NCBI GenBank assembly: GCA_023473395.1
Contig: JAMCYO010000032.1
Span: 1-38,624, forward strand
Reading direction: 5' to 3'
Source: Candidatus Martarchaeota archaeon
GTDB lineage: Archaea > Micrarchaeota > Micrarchaeia > Micrarchaeales > Micrarchaeaceae
Length of the DNA: 38,624 nucleotides
The position numbers and the translations under genes were made by a program. Numbering within the stretch: position 1 is the first letter of the stretch; each line of letters opens with the position of its first letter. Below are positions 21,728 through 31,062 of this stretch, piece after piece. The notes under the pieces are model-generated. The model did not search any database and was not told where the DNA came from. It worked only from the letters and a program-made list of their open reading frames with translations.

Positions 21728-21761
21728 TATTTTGTATTCATAAAAAAATAAATACGAAATA
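21728..21761. promoter_or_regulatory. 11-bp near-perfect inverted repeat TATTTTGTATT...AATACGAAATA
   Basis: One mismatch, 12-nt spacer; upstream of the transmembrane HTH regulator. Confidence 0.35.
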
Positions 21762-21867
21762 TAAAGCGAAGCATAAAAACATGTTTTTAATAAATCGGAT
21801 GCGTGAAAATAGATGGGATTAAAGCTTTTGAAAAAAAACGAAATAAAAAGCGAACCAATTCAGAAAG

Positions 21868-21880
21868 CATATAAATATTA
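21868..21880 (+). promoter_or_regulatory. putative archaeal TATA box
   Basis: CATATAAATATTA about 25-30 nt before ATG 21899; suggests leaderless transcript. Confidence 0.4.
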
Positions 21881-21898
21881 TAAAAAGAAATTATCCGT

Positions 21899-23452
21899 AT
21901 GTCAAAGTATGGTAAGACCAAGTCAGAAATGTTGCGCCTTATAAGTCAGCGCAAGGACACGCTCAGTGCTATAAGCGCTGAGCTAAACCTTGCGCCTTCT
22001 ACCGTAAGCAAGCATCTCGACGAACTACAAGAGCTTGGAGCCATAAGGCTGGTGGAAAGCGAATACGCTAAAAAATGGAAGCATTACAGGATAAATTCCG
22101 ATTTTGAAGGCGAGTTCCCGGAAACCATTGCAGCGAAAATAAACTACAGCAGAAGCCAAAAGCCCAAATACGCCTTTGCAGGTTTTCTGATTATAGCTGC
22201 AATAGCTGGTCTGCTCGCCTTTATGTTTTTCAATGCAGGTTCGAATAGCACTGTTCCGGTTGCTATAACCGACCCGCCATATCTCCCAGCCGGAACCACT
22301 TCCGTAAGCGTAAATTATTCATCGATAGTCTTGAATTACAGCTATAGGAGTAAAAATTATACAGCAATAATAAACGCCAGCGGCGCGCTGAACGTCACGA
22401 AGTTGGTAAACGTCACAAAGGTCATAGCGCTTGCAGACATAAGGAAAGGATCTAAGATAACCGGTATTTCAATAAATATAAGCTCTGGAGAAATAACCAT
22501 AAACAATTCGACTTACAATCTAACCATACCAATAAAGCACTTCTACACACCCGTAGTAAGCAATGCAACGGTAAATTCTTCCACATCGGTACTTATAGAG
22601 CTATCGAGCATAGTTGTTCCATATTTCTCGCCTGGCTCCCAAAGTCCAGAATCGTTTGCATTCGTCCCTAAGTTTTCAGGAATGACCGGACCTGGGATGC
22701 AATATATGGAATTTGTAAAGGGCGACCAGGCCGGCGGCATGAAGTATATAGGGAACATGACGTTTCCCATAAACAATTATTGGAAGAGGCCGGGAATGCC
22801 TTTCAACCAGCAGCCGAGCATCAAGATAGAAAATGTTTCTACGCGCGACTCGAATGGCACCTCCGGATTTAATGTCGTAGTAAAGAATACAGGGAACTCT
22901 ACATTAAACGTAAGCGGCATAGCCATACTTTCTTGCAATGCGCAGGATTTAATGGAAAGAAACACAGACATCATAGGGCGTAATGGAAACTTTGGATCCG
23001 GAGGCAGGTTTTACAGCATTAAAAACGGCACGCTCACGATAAACATGACAAACATTAGTGCTGGAACTTCCAGACCATTTTTTGAGAACATAAGCGTCAA
23101 CGGATCAAAAGGCATAAGGAGGGTAGTCGTAATTGATAACGTAGGAAAACCAGATATGTTTAATATGGACGGACAGATGCAAACGCCATTCTTAGGGATA
23201 GCGTTTGGAGTACTGAACAATGGGACCTTGGATAATTCTTATTGGTACATGCCAATGCTTGGAAACGGCTATGCAATTGCGCCTGGGAAAAATTTCAGGT
23301 TAGAATATAGTTCTAATTCGAGTTCCTTGCAAGGAAAGGTGCTATATAATATAACATCAAGCCCGGATTATAGGATAATTGTCATGAGCTCGAACGGGAT
23401 GCTGCTTTACGATTCGAATTCAAGCTCGCCGGACTGCGATAAAATGCCGTGA
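21899..23452 (+). CDS. transmembrane one-component regulator: N-terminal ArsR/MarR-like wHTH, one TM, large extracytoplasmic domain
   Basis: 517 aa; SEMLRLISQRKDTLSAISAELNLAPSTVSKHLDELQELGAIRLVE, TM YAFAGFLIIAAIAGLLAFMFF, ectodomain rich in N-x-S/T with VVKNTGNSTLNVSGIAI. Confidence 0.8.
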   Translation: MSKYGKTKSEMLRLISQRKDTLSAISAELNLAPSTVSKHLDELQELGAIRLVESEYAKKWKHYRINSDFEGEFPETIAAKINYSRSQKPKYAFAGFLIIAAIAGLLAFMFFNAGSNSTVPVAITDPPYLPAGTTSVSVNYSSIVLNYSYRSKNYTAIINASGALNVTKLVNVTKVIALADIRKGSKITGISINISSGEITINNSTYNLTIPIKHFYTPVVSNATVNSSTSVLIELSSIVVPYFSPGSQSPESFAFVPKFSGMTGPGMQYMEFVKGDQAGGMKYIGNMTFPINNYWKRPGMPFNQQPSIKIENVSTRDSNGTSGFNVVVKNTGNSTLNVSGIAILSCNAQDLMERNTDIIGRNGNFGSGGRFYSIKNGTLTINMTNISAGTSRPFFENISVNGSKGIRRVVVIDNVGKPDMFNMDGQMQTPFLGIAFGVLNNGTLDNSYWYMPMLGNGYAIAPGKNFRLEYSSNSSSLQGKVLYNITSSPDYRIIVMSSNGMLLYDSNSSSPDCDKMP

Positions 23453-23456
23453 TACG

Positions 23457-24188
23457 ATGGTACAAAAAAACTCTGAGACTGTGATAAGTTTTGATAATGT
23501 CCAAAAGGTGTACTCAAACAAGTCGGGCATGACTTATGTTGCATTGAGAGGAATAAGCTTCGAGATAAAAAGAGGGGAATTCGTAGCAATAATGGGACCT
23601 TCTGGCTCAGGGAAGACAACAGTATTGGATTTGATAGGCACGCTTGACAGCCCTACTGCCGGGACAATAACCATATCTGGGAAAAGGGTTACCGAAATGA
23701 GCAATTCCGAGCTTGCTACGTTGAGAAACGAGGAGATAGGGTTTGTTTTCCAGTCATATAACTTAGTTCCATACCTCTCAGCAATTCAGAACGTAACGTT
23801 GCCCACGCTGGTATCAAAAAGGCGCGGTGAAGAAGTGATGCGCACCGCTGCGAAGCTCCTTGAAGAGGTTGGATTAGCGGGAAAGTTCGAAAAGAAGCCA
23901 AACGAATTGAGCGGAGGCGAACAGCAGAGGGTTGCTGTAGTAAGAGCATTAATCAACAACCCAAAAATTTTGCTTGCCGACGAACCGACAGGAAACCTTG
24001 ATACAAAATCGGCAATTGCCGTACTGCAGATACTGGCAAGGGTAAACAGGGAATACGGCACCACGATAGTGTTAAGCACTCACGACCCTGAAGTCGGAAT
24101 ATTCGCCAAGAGAAGGATCTTTATAAGAGACGGGATCATAACCAAGGAGAACATGATGCAAAAGCTTAGCGAAACAAAAAAACTTTGA
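23457..24188 (+). CDS. ABC transporter ATP-binding protein (LolD/MacB-type)
   Basis: 243 aa; Walker A GPSGSGKT, Q-loop FVFQSYNLVP, signature LSGGEQQRVAVVRAL, Walker B ILLADEPTGNLD, H-loop STHD. Confidence 0.95.
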   Translation: MVQKNSETVISFDNVQKVYSNKSGMTYVALRGISFEIKRGEFVAIMGPSGSGKTTVLDLIGTLDSPTAGTITISGKRVTEMSNSELATLRNEEIGFVFQSYNLVPYLSAIQNVTLPTLVSKRRGEEVMRTAAKLLEEVGLAGKFEKKPNELSGGEQQRVAVVRALINNPKILLADEPTGNLDTKSAIAVLQILARVNREYGTTIVLSTHDPEVGIFAKRRIFIRDGIITKENMMQKLSETKKL

Positions 24189-24227
24189 TTGCATTTATAT
24201 GATGTATAATGAAACGATGTGGTAAAA

Positions 24228-25916
24228 ATGAAGAGATATATGTTAATCGGCGCCCTGGGCTTTCTGCTTATGACGTTTATGTTTGGAGTAACTTCGGCTT
24301 CCCCTACCAACGCATCGTGCGTAAACCCGAATACAATAACGAGTTTCAATATAGTGGGAGTTAAATGGGGCTTGCCGCAATCGCAGAACGCGAACATAGG
24401 TTCCAACCAGTCCAATGAAGTGAGCAGTATTGCAGCCGGGCCTGGGCAAAAAGGAGTTCCGATAACGATAACAGTTGATAACAATAACAACTGCGAACTT
24501 GTCGACGTTCAAGCGAAAATGCCGTTGGATTCGTACTTTACAACGACAAATGGTTCGTCTACTGCGGTTGACTCGATACAGAGCGTTCAGCCTTTTTCGT
24601 TCTTCAATGTGGTTTACTATCTAGACATCGCGAACAACACACCGGTTGGCCCTTATGGGGGAGAATATGAAACTCTAAACCTTTACTGGAACTATACGAA
24701 TAGCAATGAGGGTTATGAATACTCGAGGAGCTTTTTGATACCGATGAAGGGTTCGGACAACCTTTATTTTAATACCTCCCAGCAGCTGATTGCAGGTAAG
24801 ATTTCTAATATATCGATAAGCGTGAGAAATGAGGGTACAGGGTATGCTTATTCGATACAGCCTTCTGTAGCTTCTAGTTCAAGCATAAGCCAGGCAGGGC
24901 GGGCGACAAGCATAAGCGTGCTTATCCCTAATGCAACAGGGAAAGTGACCATACCTGTTTACGTTTCCCCGTCTGAGGCAGGGTCAACAATCCCAGTAAC
25001 GTTCGACATTGACTACCTCAACGCATACGGCTACAATGTGACGCAGCCGGTCACATTCGGCATGTATGCAGTGCCTGCACCGAACAAGGTTTCCATTGGA
25101 ATGTCGTCCAATGAGATAACCATAGGGCAGCTCCAGAATGATTCGATAATGATATACAACAATGCAAGCTCTTCTATCTCGAATGTTTCCGTCACGTTAA
25201 CTGCCGCATCGCCATTGACGCTTATAGGCAGCGACGGGTATTATACAATAGGGTCAATAGCTTCAGGCAAAAGCGCGGCCATTCCAGTTGAACTGTACAT
25301 AACTTCGTCCACTGACGTGGCTACTTTGGAAGCCCAGCTAAGCTATGTGCTTGACGGCCAGGAGTATTCGGTGACGCGTTCCTTGAGCCTGCTCTCGCCA
25401 GGGTATGTTAACATAACGAACACCGGCACTACGCAGCTGCCTGCTACGGCAGAACCTGGTTCTGTTGTCTCGTTGACCGGAACGCTTCTTAATACCGGAT
25501 CCATATCCGCTAGCGCGGTAACGTTGATTGCGCACAACGAGTCGGGCATATCGGTTTTGGGGGACAATTCAACGTTCCTCGGCAGCATTGGCACATATTC
25601 GCCAACCGCTTTTACTGTGAGCCTGACATTGGGAAAGAGCATAAAACCCGGTACGTATGAAGTGCCGATAACCTTGGATTACATAAACAACCTCAACCAA
25701 AAGGAAAGCGAAAACATTGAAATGCCTTTGATAGTATCCTCGTCAAGCACGAGCGGATTCTCCGCAAGCGCTTATGGCTCGGCCATAGCAAAGTACAGGA
25801 GGGGCTCGGGCTCAGGCCTGCTTTATGCGATAATAGCAGTGATTGCAATAGCCGTAGTTGGTGGTTTCTTTTACAAAAGGCGCAGCCACAGGAAGGCGAA
25901 GAAGCAGTCTAAATAA
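24228..25916 (+). CDS. COG1361/NEW3-like multi-Ig surface protein with signal peptide and C-terminal TM
   Basis: Repeated beta-domain segments (KISNISISVRNEGTGYAYSIQPSV, VVSLTGTLLNTGSISASAVTL); C-terminal TM YAIIAVIAIAVVGGFFYKRR. Confidence 0.75.
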   Translation: MKRYMLIGALGFLLMTFMFGVTSASPTNASCVNPNTITSFNIVGVKWGLPQSQNANIGSNQSNEVSSIAAGPGQKGVPITITVDNNNNCELVDVQAKMPLDSYFTTTNGSSTAVDSIQSVQPFSFFNVVYYLDIANNTPVGPYGGEYETLNLYWNYTNSNEGYEYSRSFLIPMKGSDNLYFNTSQQLIAGKISNISISVRNEGTGYAYSIQPSVASSSSISQAGRATSISVLIPNATGKVTIPVYVSPSEAGSTIPVTFDIDYLNAYGYNVTQPVTFGMYAVPAPNKVSIGMSSNEITIGQLQNDSIMIYNNASSSISNVSVTLTAASPLTLIGSDGYYTIGSIASGKSAAIPVELYITSSTDVATLEAQLSYVLDGQEYSVTRSLSLLSPGYVNITNTGTTQLPATAEPGSVVSLTGTLLNTGSISASAVTLIAHNESGISVLGDNSTFLGSIGTYSPTAFTVSLTLGKSIKPGTYEVPITLDYINNLNQKESENIEMPLIVSSSSTSGFSASAYGSAIAKYRRGSGSGLLYAIIAVIAIAVVGGFFYKRRSHRKAKKQSK

Positions 25917-25940
25917 AGGCAAACGGTTGATGGTGCACTT

Positions 25941-27275
25941 ATGAATCCGAAAGACGTGTTGAAGCTAAGCATACAGGGCATGTCCCAGCGCAAGCTTCGC
26001 ACCGGGCTCACTGTGCTTACCGTAATGATAGGAGTAGCAACAATAATTGCCCTTATATCGCTTGTCACTGGAGTAACGGCAAGCATAACGCAGTCCCTGG
26101 ACACCATAGGCCCTACCACAATATACATGTCGGCTTCAGGCCCTGACGGGTTTTTCACGGATGCGCAGATAAGCGAAATAGAATCACTGCCGAATGTTAG
26201 CTCTGTTATACCAATACTCAGGTTTTCGGCGAACATAACTACTAGCACCGGTTCGAGTTCCGAAACTGTGCTTGGCATAGAGAATTCTAGCCTTGCTTCG
26301 GTACTGGGCAAACTGAACATAGCGGAAGGCGTTCCTTACAACGATTCTGGAAACAACCAGGCGCTGCTTGGTTACAGCATAGCTAACCCCACAACAGGTT
26401 CAGCGCCAAACATAGAATTGGACCAGCCGCTTTACCTTTCAAATGTAAGGGCCGCTACTGGGACTAAGACTGTGCCCATAGTGCCCACTGGTATATTGGG
26501 GGATTACGGAACCTCTTTCTTCGTGGACCCTGATACTACAATATTCATGCCGCTTACCGAGGCTGAAAGCATAATCAACAAATATTCCTACAACGTTCTT
26601 GTAATAAAAGCTTCGAGCTTGAATTCTACGTCGGCGCTCACAACAGTTCTTGATGATATATTTGGCAACAGCGCCATAATACTTTCAGTGCAAAGCATAA
26701 CCTCGACTGTGTCGTCCATAACCGGAACATTGGGATTGCTGCTTGGGTCTATAGGCGGAATATCGTTGATAGTGGCTGGAATAGGCATACTTAGCATAAT
26801 GATGGTATCCGTTTCTGAAAGGACAAAGGAAATAGGAATACTTAAGTCAATAGGCTTCAAACAGCGCGATATAATGCTGCTTTTCCTTTCCGAAGCAATC
26901 ATGATAGGGGTAATAGGCGGCGCCGTAGGAATGGTCGCTGGAGCAGGCGGATCGTATATATTGCCTGCGGCGCTGTCGCACAGCTCGGGCTCAACCGGAT
27001 TTTCTTCAAGCAGCGCCACAACGCATTCCGGGTTCTCAGGGGCGGGAAGATTTGGTTCGGGGGGCGCAGCGGGCGGCGGATTTGGGGGAAGCGCTGGATT
27101 TGGCGGTGCCGCCGGAGGGGCTTCAAGCGCTTCCGTGAGCTTCAGCCCGGTAATAACCGTGCAAACGCTGTTATTGGCATTCGGAATAGCCATATTGATA
27201 AGCATAGCTGCCGGGCTTTACCCTGCGTGGAGGGCCTCGAAGGTCGACCCGATAATGGCTTTAAGGAGCGAATAA
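25941..27275 (+). CDS. ABC transporter permease, MacB/FtsX family, with Gly/Ser-rich extracytoplasmic insert
   Basis: 444 aa; LKLSIQGMSQRKLRTGLTVLTVMIGV N-terminus, MMVSVSERTKEIGILKSIGFKQRDIMLLFLSEA, GLYPAWRASKVDPIMALR C-terminus; GGTG RBS 25932-25935. Confidence 0.92.
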   Translation: MNPKDVLKLSIQGMSQRKLRTGLTVLTVMIGVATIIALISLVTGVTASITQSLDTIGPTTIYMSASGPDGFFTDAQISEIESLPNVSSVIPILRFSANITTSTGSSSETVLGIENSSLASVLGKLNIAEGVPYNDSGNNQALLGYSIANPTTGSAPNIELDQPLYLSNVRAATGTKTVPIVPTGILGDYGTSFFVDPDTTIFMPLTEAESIINKYSYNVLVIKASSLNSTSALTTVLDDIFGNSAIILSVQSITSTVSSITGTLGLLLGSIGGISLIVAGIGILSIMMVSVSERTKEIGILKSIGFKQRDIMLLFLSEAIMIGVIGGAVGMVAGAGGSYILPAALSHSSGSTGFSSSSATTHSGFSGAGRFGSGGAAGGGFGGSAGFGGAAGGASSASVSFSPVITVQTLLLAFGIAILISIAAGLYPAWRASKVDPIMALRSE

Positions 27276-27282
27276 GCGTATT

Positions 27283-27588
27283 TCAGCTTTTAGCCACAAC
27301 AAGGTTTGCAGATATGGCGCACGCGCCCATCATATACGCCTCTTTTGCATTGCAATTCAATAGGCAGCTTAGGTCGACATAGAGAGTATTGGAATCCTTG
27401 AAAGAATAGCTTCCCATCCTGTCTTCAGGATTTGCCCTTGAATAGGATTCCAAAAACTTCCCATGGGGAAGATAGTTTATATATATTACATCGCAATGCT
27501 TGCCGCACGACTTTTCGAAGCCTTTCCTAAAACTCTTTAAATTATTCAATGCCTTTTTAATGTCGAAACTTGTATCGTTTTCTACCAT
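27283..27588 (-). CDS. small hypothetical protein
   Basis: 101 aa, ordinary composition; convergent with the permease gene. Confidence 0.5.
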   Translation of the reverse strand: MVENDTSFDIKKALNNLKSFRKGFEKSCGKHCDVIYINYLPHGKFLESYSRANPEDRMGSYSFKDSNTLYVDLSCLLNCNAKEAYMMGACAISANLVVAKS

Positions 27589-27698
27589 AGCATCAATAAT
27601 ACCGCAGCTTACTTTATATTTACCGTTTTCTGTCTGATTGGAATGCCATGGCAGTAAGGGGCAATGCGTAAATAGGCCGTTTAAACGCCTTTCACAAG

Positions 27699-28424
27699 CT
27701 ATTTAAGCCCATAGGGCTTCCTCAGCTGGCTTAAGAGCTTGGCCATGCTCTTGTGGCCCAGGCTTATTGTAACGATGGCGAATATCGGAAGGCCTATGAG
27801 CCCTGCCAGATGCACCAGGCTTATGTTGAGATATGAATATATCAGGATTAGCGCAATTGCAAGGAAACCGAGCCTTATGTTCATTAGGTATGCCATGCGC
27901 TTAAGGCTTCCGCGCATCTTGGGCTGGTCCAAGGCCCTCGCTTTGGTATAGTAATAGATTTCCAAAAACATGAAAACAGCGACAAAAAGGCACATGTCAA
28001 AGCCTATTATAGAGGTGCCAGTGGCTACCTTTAGCTTTATATCAACGAATTTGGAAAAGTAAAGGTACGACATTATAGAGGCCATATAAGTAGATATTAC
28101 CGCAGAGAGGAATACGTATTCCATCCTTATCGCGCCATTTGTCACCTTTTTTAGGTACCCGAAATAGTAGCCAGCGCCCCATATTAGCAATGCAACAACA
28201 AGGAAATTCGACACGATGCCTATGAAAATTCCGCCCTGCGATGCGGCAAGAAGGCAGTTTTCCAATGGATTAAATGGCGCCGTGGCAAGCAGAAACGAAT
28301 TGTTCAGGTTTGGATTAGCGCAACTGCCCTCGAAAATGGCAACTATGAAGTATATAGACATGAAAATGAGCGCGTATTTTGCACCGGTTGCTGCGTAGGC
28401 GAAACCGTTTGCTTTCTTTCCCAT
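27699..28424 (-). CDS. polytopic membrane protein, unknown function
   Basis: 241 aa, about 6 hydrophobic segments; GGTG RBS complement 28430-28433. Confidence 0.7.
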   Translation of the reverse strand: MGKKANGFAYAATGAKYALIFMSIYFIVAIFEGSCANPNLNNSFLLATAPFNPLENCLLAASQGGIFIGIVSNFLVVALLIWGAGYYFGYLKKVTNGAIRMEYVFLSAVISTYMASIMSYLYFSKFVDIKLKVATGTSIIGFDMCLFVAVFMFLEIYYYTKARALDQPKMRGSLKRMAYLMNIRLGFLAIALILIYSYLNISLVHLAGLIGLPIFAIVTISLGHKSMAKLLSQLRKPYGLK

Positions 28425-28507
28425 TTTTGCACCAAAAAGCTGTACAAAAGGATTTTATTGCAAAAATATAAATAATAAAAAAAGGAGTATTGACTCTTGG
28501 CATTTGC

Positions 28508-28975
28508 ATGAACATGGAATTTACATCTATGGGCCCCTATTTCTGGATGGAGAATTATTTTGACGAAAGCTTGGCTTCAGAGCTTGCAGTAGAAAAGGCA
28601 ATATACGATTCGATAGCCAATGACTCAGATTTTAGAATATTCGCAATAGGACTATATGCTAAGGACTTGGACAGGCTTTCATCGGTATTAAAGGATGTTG
28701 TATCGTTTGAATCCGTAAGGGTGTTTTCCGATTCGGTCACTCTTGCAAAAAACGCATCAGAGCTTGGCGATTACGCTACGATCGAAAAAGATGCCAGAAT
28801 GTCGGTGCTCATAACTAAAGGGCTTGGCTCCGCCGATCAGGAAGGCGCGATCTTAATACGCTCGTTTAGGAGGGCCGAAGGGTTGCTTGAATTAAGGGAG
28901 GGTTTGTTCAGAGCGTTAAGGGAGGATAAGGTTAACAGGCCTGGCAAATCGCACGAAAGGACAGAGAATATGTAA
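28508..28975 (+). CDS. hypothetical protein
   Basis: About 155 aa from ATG 28508; no recognisable domain. Confidence 0.5.
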   Translation: MNMEFTSMGPYFWMENYFDESLASELAVEKAIYDSIANDSDFRIFAIGLYAKDLDRLSSVLKDVVSFESVRVFSDSVTLAKNASELGDYATIEKDARMSVLITKGLGSADQEGAILIRSFRRAEGLLELREGLFRALREDKVNRPGKSHERTENM

Positions 28976-29115
28976 AATATGTCGTAGCTAACAAATGATT
29001 TTTAACAAAACCGCAACGCATAATACCGAATGTTCCGCTCATACCGCTTTACAATTGGAATAGTCAAGTATTTTATTAGTTTTTATTTATTGTATAAATA
29101 AGAGGGTGCAAGATA

Positions 29116-31062
29116 TTGATTAATGCAAAACAAACTTATAAGAAAGCCCAATCCGCAATGGAATACCTGATAACGTACGGTTGGGCAATACTGATTATCG
29201 CAGTGGTAATATCGCTTCTTTACCTCTACATTGCGGTTCCCAAAGTCATCGTTCCTTCTACGTGCAGTTTCGTGACTGGCGCGGTATGCCAAGACCTCAT
29301 ATTCGGCACCAACACAACCACGCACGCAACCGAACTTGGTTTATTCATAACAAATTCAAGAAAGTATCCGGTATATGACCCCATGATTTATGCAAGCATA
29401 AACGGGAAGAATACCTCTGCCGTTGCGTGCAAACCATCGTTCGTATTGGCAGGAGGTTCCATAATATGCGTGCTACCCACTTCCGTGACTTCCACATTGG
29501 GGCAGTTCTTCTCGGGTGGGGTATACCTCAACGTTTCGTACTGCGGCCTTGCGCCAAATCCGAATTCGCCATCGTCATGCGCAACTGCTCCAAAAGAGAC
29601 ATACGCTGGAACCTATAGCGCGCACGCTGAACCACTTGTTTCGCCTAGTTATACAATAACGCTTTCGGTTCAAAATTCAACACAGCCATCTAACAACGCC
29701 AAGGACAAACTCACCGCAAGGGTTACCCTTCTGGGTTACCCGCAAAGCGGCGCAACCGTGAATTTCACCGCAACGTTTACAAAGAACGGTACCAACGCAA
29801 TACCTCCCTATTCGTTCCAGAGCCAGTATGTTACCACTGGAACGAATGGTGAGGCCGTTGATTACATATGGGGGACAAAGGTTGCCAATGTTACAGTAAC
29901 AGCAAATTATGCAGGGCTGAACGCGTCTAAGACAATAAACTTCGTCGCGGTAGTTCCTGTTTATTTCGCGATATCCAACATACCATCAAACCTGCAGAGT
30001 TCTACATCCGACATAGCGACAATAGACGGAGTCGGGTATTCGTATTCGCAACTTACAAAAAAGCCGACGTCCTTCGAGTTCGGGTGCAACACTACGCACA
30101 CCTACGACTTCAATCCGATAATATACAACTCCTCAGGTACAAGATACGTATTCCAGAGCGTTTCAATAAACGGTTTCAGCTCCACTTCAAACTCTGGAAG
30201 CGTTACTGTCTCAACGTGCAAGACGCAGAACTTCACGGTAGACTACCTTCCGCAGTACGAACTGTATGAAGTTCCTTCGCCTTCCATCGGGGGCAGCGTA
30301 TCCCCAGGAACCTCCTGGTATTATCCATCCAGCAGCGTTACGATATCCGAAACGCCAAACACCACAGGAGATTACATATTCGTAGACTGGACATGCAACG
30401 GCACCGGATGCTATTCCGGAACGGACACTAGCACCTCATTGACGGTAAACAATCCTATAAACGAGACTGCGATATTCAGCAGCACAACCACATCGACATC
30501 AACCACGTCAACATCAACGACAACGTCAACCACTTCTACCTCTACATCAACAACTTCTACATCCACATCAACCACGTCAACATCAACGACTACATCGACA
30601 TCTTCAACAACTTCAACTACGACGTCTTCTACAACATCGACAACAACATCCACAACGTCAACATCCACGACTACATCTACCACTTCTACATCCACATCAA
30701 CCACGTCAACATCAACGACAACGTCGACATCTTCAACGACATCGTCAACGACTTCATCTACAACATCGACGACAACGTCAACAACAACGTCCACAACAAC
30801 TTCAACAACAACGTCAACAACAACATCGACATCTACAATATTGATAGAATCGTGCCTTGAATCTACTGGGTATGGTGGTGTTGGAGTGTGGGAGTATTAT
30901 ACAGATACCAACTGCGGATCCAGCACACCTTATTGTACAGCATATTCTGAAACATATTCATGTAGTTCAGACAATAACATTGGCGGTGGAAACGGTTGTA
31001 CTGCAATATCTCCAGGGCAAGTGCCAAAGGGAGTTACCTCGAGCGGAACGTGTGAGACCTAA
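29116..31062 (+). CDS. pilin-anchored modular adhesin-like surface protein with Thr/Ser-rich stalk and Cys-rich C-terminus
   Basis: 648 aa from TTG 29116 with GGTG 29105-29108; AQSAMEYLITYGWAILIIAVVISLLYLY class III signal; Big_1-like and InlB/Flg_new_2-like segments; about 120-residue T/S tract; six Cys in the last ~75 aa. Confidence 0.8.
   Translation: MINAKQTYKKAQSAMEYLITYGWAILIIAVVISLLYLYIAVPKVIVPSTCSFVTGAVCQDLIFGTNTTTHATELGLFITNSRKYPVYDPMIYASINGKNTSAVACKPSFVLAGGSIICVLPTSVTSTLGQFFSGGVYLNVSYCGLAPNPNSPSSCATAPKETYAGTYSAHAEPLVSPSYTITLSVQNSTQPSNNAKDKLTARVTLLGYPQSGATVNFTATFTKNGTNAIPPYSFQSQYVTTGTNGEAVDYIWGTKVANVTVTANYAGLNASKTINFVAVVPVYFAISNIPSNLQSSTSDIATIDGVGYSYSQLTKKPTSFEFGCNTTHTYDFNPIIYNSSGTRYVFQSVSINGFSSTSNSGSVTVSTCKTQNFTVDYLPQYELYEVPSPSIGGSVSPGTSWYYPSSSVTISETPNTTGDYIFVDWTCNGTGCYSGTDTSTSLTVNNPINETAIFSSTTTSTSTTSTSTTTSTTSTSTSTTSTSTSTTSTSTTTSTSSTTSTTTSSTTSTTTSTTSTSTTTSTTSTSTSTTSTSTTTSTSSTTSSTTSSTTSTTTSTTTSTTTSTTTSTTTSTSTILIESCLESTGYGGVGVWEYYTDTNCGSSTPYCTAYSETYSCSSDNNIGGGNGCTAISPGQVPKGVTSSGTCET
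30478..30836 (+). repeat. degenerate Thr/Ser-codon low-complexity tract with internal duplications
   Basis: Encodes (TTSTST)n-like sequence; identical 38-mer ACTTCTACATCCACATCAACCACGTCAACATCAACGAC at 30553-30590 and 30682-30719. Confidence 0.9.

Noticed and set aside
29116-29325. ATG at 29123 as start of the adhesin
   Set aside because: It is out of frame with the class III signal; TTG 29116 with GGTG 7 nt upstream is consistent.
30411-30794. 127-aa antisense ORF of nearly pure (DVDVVVDVV)n
   Set aside because: Complement of the Thr/Ser-codon tract; acn/tcn codons read antisense give Val/Asp without stops, so the ORF is a by-product.
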